This document shows, piece after piece, positions 22,338 through 24,849 of a DNA stretch of 24,849 nt (within the stretch, counting starts at the first letter, position 1; every line of letters begins with the position of its first letter). The notes below the pieces were generated by a model, which worked only from the letters and a program-made list of their open reading frames with translations, searched no databases and was not told the origin of the DNA. The stretch spans positions 1 through 24,849 of the forward strand of contig JAYTOY010000023.1 of the NCBI GenBank assembly GCA_043747555.1, given 5' to 3'. The position numbers and the translations under genes were made by a program. This DNA is from JAYWDA01 sp043747555 (GTDB lineage Bacteria; Bdellovibrionota; Bdellovibrionia; Bdellovibrionales; Bdellovibrionaceae).

Positions 22338-22892
22338 GTGCGACTCAATAACAGGGCCGAGTCAAAAATATCCAAACAAAATTTAGCGAAAAGAAAGGCA
22401 GGTCTTATTGTTGAGACTGAAGCTTATCTAGTCGCCAGCGATCAAGCTTGTCACTCGTTCAAACATAAAAAGACACCAAGAACGGCTTTTATGTTTGAGC
22501 CTGACAGAATATCTTACGTTTATTTCATTTACGGGATGTACTATTGTTTTAATGTTGTCACCTCAAAAAAAGATCGACCCGAAGCTGTTTTAAGTCGTGC
22601 CCTGGAACCGACGGATGGGCTTGAGCTGATGAAATTTAAATCTCAGCAGACAAATGTTTGCAAAATTCTCAACGGTCCTGGAAAAATTTGTAAAGTTTTT
22701 GAGATCGATAAATCTTTAAATGCACATGATCTGACGACCTCTCCAGTTTGGATTGAAGAGGGTTTAAAAATTCCTCTACGAGGTATTTGCAAATCAAAAA
22801 GGATAAATATTGGAACCAGCGGTGAATGGGTTGAAAAACTTCTTCGTTTTTCGATTAAAGACACGCCCTATATTTCTATAAAGCCTCATTAA
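22338..22892 (+). CDS. AAG/MPG-type DNA-3-methyladenine glycosylase (doubtful 5' end)
   Basis: This is an alkyladenine DNA glycosylase of the eukaryote-like AAG family, which removes alkylated purines by flipping the base. IVETEAYLVASDQACHSF, with the catalytic Glu, then KKTPRTAFMFE, YVYFIYGMYYCFNVV and the PEAVLSRALEP loop are all present, as is LNGPGKICK. The length of 184 residues is short for the family (about 200), and the usual start segment containing ARDLLGKxLV is missing. The GTG at 22338 has no Shine-Dalgarno sequence. In the next frame the same DNA reads QGRVKNIQTKFSEKK, which resembles the expected residues before GLIVETEAY, preceded by a TAA. The gene may thus be damaged at its 5' end. 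The catalytic part is intact. Confidence 0.75.
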   Translation: MRLNNRAESKISKQNLAKRKAGLIVETEAYLVASDQACHSFKHKKTPRTAFMFEPDRISYVYFIYGMYYCFNVVTSKKDRPEAVLSRALEPTDGLELMKFKSQQTNVCKILNGPGKICKVFEIDKSLNAHDLTTSPVWIEEGLKIPLRGICKSKRINIGTSGEWVEKLLRFSIKDTPYISIKPH

Positions 22893-23006
22893 TTACCTAA
22901 GTCATACCTGTAGGATTCTCCCCGATCAATCCCATGGAATGGCAACGCCACCCATTGTTTTTGCCCAATTGATATTTATTGTTTCTTAGCTGCACCTCCC
23001 CGTGTT

Positions 23007-23030
23007 AGACCTGTCCTACAAACGAGGTCT
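23007..23030 (+). promoter_or_regulatory. Stem covering the helicase Shine-Dalgarno site
   Basis: AGACCT (23007-23012) can pair with AGGTCT (23025-23030), which includes most of the GAGG ribosome-binding site of the helicase gene. The stem ends 3 bp before the TTG start. This would lower translation unless opened, for example by the helicase itself. The stem is only 6 bp with a 12-base loop. Confidence 0.3.
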
Positions 23031-23033
23031 GCC

Positions 23034-24278
23034 TTGAAATTCGATAAGTTTCACCTGTCCGATGATTTATTGCGCAATCTAAACGATATGGGCTTTTTTA
23101 GAACCACAGATATACAGTTTAAAGCAATACCCTCGATCATGAAGGGCGAAGACGTTCTGGCCATCGCGCAAACGGGCACCGGCAAGACCGCCGCTTTTGC
23201 CATCCCTATCATCAATGGCATCCACAGCAATAAATCCAGCAAACGCGTCCTTGGAATTAAATGCCTGGTGATGGTTCCCACGCGTGAGTTAGCTCAGCAA
23301 ATTGGCGAGGTCTTTAACTCGCTCTCAAAACACACTAAGGTAAAACCTTTCGCGCTTTTCGGCGGAATCGAACAAGACCCACAGATCAAAAGACTTCAAG
23401 ACGGTATTGATATTTTAATTGCGACTCCGGGCCGAATGTTTGATTTGATCCGCCAAGGTTTCCTCAATCTAGATTACATCGAAACTTTGGTCTTAGATGA
23501 GGCCGATCGAATGTTAGATCTAGGTTTTATCGATGACGTTCAAGCCATCAAAAAGAAATTAACTCGAAGGCATCAGACCTTATTTTTTTCGGCAACAATC
23601 AATCCTGAGATTAAAAAATTAGCTTATTCGCAAGTCAGCAGTAACGCCATTCGTATTCAAATTTCACCGGAAGATCCGGTTTCAAAAAATGTTTCGCATT
23701 TTGTCATGTTTGTCGAAATGGATGATAAGCGTTTTTTCTTAGGAAGTTATGTCCAGCAAAATATCGATGGAAAGTTTATCATCTTTGTCCGTACCCGGGT
23801 GCGCGCGGAACGCGTGGCAAAGGCTTTGGCTCGGGCTGAAATTCAGTCTTTAACCATTCACGGTGAAAAAGACCAGTTAGACCGAATCGAAGTGATGAAG
23901 TCCTTCCGCAGCGGAGTTTGCAAAATTTTAATTGCAACCGATTTAAGTGCTCGCGGAATTGATATTGCCGATGTCACCCATGTGATTAATTATGATCTTC
24001 CGGAAAAATCAGAAAATTATGTTCATAGGATTGGCCGCACTGGTCGTGGTTTCAATAAGGGAATTGCGGTCACATTTTGTAGCCAAGAGGAAAAACCACT
24101 CCTTGAAGAAATTCAAACTTTGATCGGAAAGCCTATTGATGTCATCAACGTCAGCAAGAAAGACTACAAGATGATCATCGAACCCCCAGAACAACCAGTC
24201 GACTTAAATCTAGAATTAAGTGAGCTGATTGAGCTTGAAGAAAAACGATATGAAAAGCCACCCCGCCGCAAAAAATAA
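23034..24278 (+). CDS. DEAD-box RNA helicase (RhlE-like)
   Basis: This ATP-dependent RNA helicase would act in ribosome assembly or RNA decay. All core motifs are present: Q motif (MGFFRTTDIQFKAIP), I (AQTGTGKT), Ia (PTRELAQQI), Ib (TPGR), II (VLDEAD), III (SAT), IV (IIFVRTR), V (ATDLSARGID) and VI (HRIGRTGR). The 414-residue length gives a short Lys/Arg-rich C-terminus (EKPPRRKK) typical of RhlE-like proteins. The start is TTG at 23034 behind GAGG (23024-23027). A hairpin can form around that site. It could work with RNase Y, also in this window, since the two activities cooperate in degradosome-like complexes elsewhere. The subfamily assignment is tentative. Confidence 0.95.
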   Translation: MKFDKFHLSDDLLRNLNDMGFFRTTDIQFKAIPSIMKGEDVLAIAQTGTGKTAAFAIPIINGIHSNKSSKRVLGIKCLVMVPTRELAQQIGEVFNSLSKHTKVKPFALFGGIEQDPQIKRLQDGIDILIATPGRMFDLIRQGFLNLDYIETLVLDEADRMLDLGFIDDVQAIKKKLTRRHQTLFFSATINPEIKKLAYSQVSSNAIRIQISPEDPVSKNVSHFVMFVEMDDKRFFLGSYVQQNIDGKFIIFVRTRVRAERVAKALARAEIQSLTIHGEKDQLDRIEVMKSFRSGVCKILIATDLSARGIDIADVTHVINYDLPEKSENYVHRIGRTGRGFNKGIAVTFCSQEEKPLLEEIQTLIGKPIDVINVSKKDYKMIIEPPEQPVDLNLELSELIELEEKRYEKPPRRKK

Positions 24279-24288
24279 TTTGGCTTTT
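24253..24288 (+). terminator. Possible terminator overlapping the helicase stop codon
   Basis: AAAAGCCA (24253-24260) and TGGCTTTT (24281-24288) form an 8-bp stem with a 20-base loop that contains the stop codon (24276-24278), ending in a T4 run. The long loop and short T-run make it weak. Confidence 0.3.
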
Positions 24289-24349
24289 GCATTTGACAGA
24301 AACCTTGCATCTTAAGATCCTATGTTTAACTTTAAACAGGAGAATTCGA

Positions 24350-24451
24350 ATGGCAAAAGGCGAAAATCAGTCCAAAGAAGGCAAAGGCAAACCAAAGCTG
24401 ACAACAAAAGAAAAACAAGAAAAGAAAAAAGAAAAACAAAAATCAAAATAG
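24350..24451 (+). CDS. Small Lys-rich protein (33 residues)
   Basis: A 33-codon gene starts at the ATG at 24350 with a strong AGGAG (24338-24342, 7 bp spacing) and ends at a TAG at 24449-24451. The product begins MAKGENQSKEGKGKPK and is almost entirely Lys, Glu and Gln after that, predicting a disordered, highly basic peptide. Such peptides can bind nucleic acids or ribosomes; the role here is unknown. A TTGACA lies at 24293-24298, but no good -10 is found at the right spacing. It follows the helicase by 71 bp and could be co-transcribed with it. Confidence 0.6.
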   Translation: MAKGENQSKEGKGKPKLTTKEKQEKKKEKQKSK

Positions 24452-24577
24452 TTTTTTGATATCGTCGGTCAAAGGCAGGTTAAGACAGCTCAGTCCGCCA
24501 ACCTATGACTGACGACAATTTACACCGTTCCCATTAATTTGCGGAAAACCCGTCATAAATTTGTTACAACGGGCGCT

Positions 24578-24787
24578 ATGAAATTCTTAGTTCTGATTGC
24601 GCTCGTTTCAATGTCGGCCTTATCCTTTGCTGGTTCTCCTAAAAACGGTGGCTTTTTTGAATCCGCTGATCAGTGGAAACAATCAAACATCCCCAATTCC
24701 ACTGCTTTTTTGAACCTATTTTCAGAAGTTAAATCTGAGATCGATGACCTGATCCTACTGACCCCGTATATAAAGCAGACAGTTTGA
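24578..24787 (+). CDS. Small exported protein, unknown function
   Basis: This 69-residue protein begins with a signal peptide (KFLVLIALVSMSALSFAG, cleavage after SFA). The mature part is about 51 residues with no cysteines (KNGGFFESADQWKQ, FLNLFSEVKSEIDDLILLTPYI). The ATG at 24578 is preferred because it places the signal peptide at the N-terminus; an in-frame TTG at 24539 would add 13 residues. The ribosome-binding site is weak (GGGCG). No family is recognised. It may be a short periplasmic protein or a fragment. Confidence 0.5.
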   Translation: MKFLVLIALVSMSALSFAGSPKNGGFFESADQWKQSNIPNSTAFLNLFSEVKSEIDDLILLTPYIKQTV

Positions 24788-24816
24788 AAAACGGGACACA
24801 TCGTGTAAGGTGTGCT

Positions 24817-24832
24817 TGTTAAAACTTTAACA
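24817..24832. promoter_or_regulatory. Inverted repeat before the last gene
   Basis: TGTTAAA-AC-TTTAACA (24817-24832) has 7-bp arms and stands directly upstream of the Shine-Dalgarno sequence and ATG (24844) of the gene that leaves the window. It may be a regulator-binding site for that gene. The sequence is AT-rich, so chance symmetry is possible. Confidence 0.3.
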
Positions 24833-24843
24833 CGGAGTGGGCC

Positions 24844-24849
24844 ATGGGT
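24844..24849 (+). CDS. Start of a gene leaving the window
   Basis: An ATG at 24844 preceded by GGAG (24835-24838, 5 bp spacing) opens a frame of which only Met-Gly is visible. The product cannot be inferred. Confidence 0.4.

Overview
The window looks like chromosomal DNA of a moderately AT-rich Gram-negative bacterium. It carries a lipoprotein with an OmpA domain, many exported proteins, a long FadE-type acyl-CoA dehydrogenase and RNase Y, and it uses TTG and GTG starts freely (galE, fadE, the DEAD-box helicase, rny). This mix fits a Bdellovibrio-like member of the Bdellovibrionota, but that placement is an inference from gene content, since no rRNA or other marker is present. Most of the window is ordinary housekeeping and envelope genes in short or single-gene transcription units, and no tRNA, rRNA, CRISPR array or transposase was seen.

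Layout. 1-4.4 kb is an oxidative-stress and envelope block: an exported PrxQ, a receiver-only response regulator, a cytosolic BCP-type peroxiredoxin, a Cys-rich exported repeat protein, an OmpA lipoprotein with a strong terminator, and Tpx. 4.4-6.3 kb holds a divergent sugar pair, a GT-A-like glycosyltransferase and galE. 6.5-10.3 kb holds a small membrane protein, an MFS exporter, arfB (ribosome rescue) and rny. 10.4-16.3 kb holds a 612-residue exported protein of unknown role, fadE, a small Pro/Ala-rich exported protein and mutM. 16.4-19.3 kb is an accessory stretch: a HigB/HigA toxin-antitoxin pair with a promoter and operator, an exported orphan, then two neighbouring genes that each appear broken by one small lesion, then about 500 bp with no convincing gene. 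19.35-22.9 kb has an AAA/DUF4143 ATPase preceded by twin palindromes, a LysR regulator divergent from an exported protein, and an AAG-type DNA glycosylase with a doubtful 5' end. 23.0 kb to the end has a RhlE-like DEAD-box helicase, a 33-residue Lys-rich protein, a small exported protein and the first two codons of another gene.

The most unusual structure is a dispersed, non-coding repeat family with three copies (1-133, 6298-6496, 10301-10388). Each copy has a perfect 13-bp-arm palindrome and a conserved block about 37 bp away. The complete copy is bounded by 27-bp inverted terminal repeats, like a MITE. All copies sit in 3' intergenic positions, two of them touching a stop codon.

Other notable signals are a degenerate KH loop in RNase Y with its HD site intact, a single-base frameshift that splits a membrane protein with a duplicated SHOCT-like tail, and the two helically phased palindromes in front of the DUF4143 ATPase. 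No complete new multi-gene system was found.
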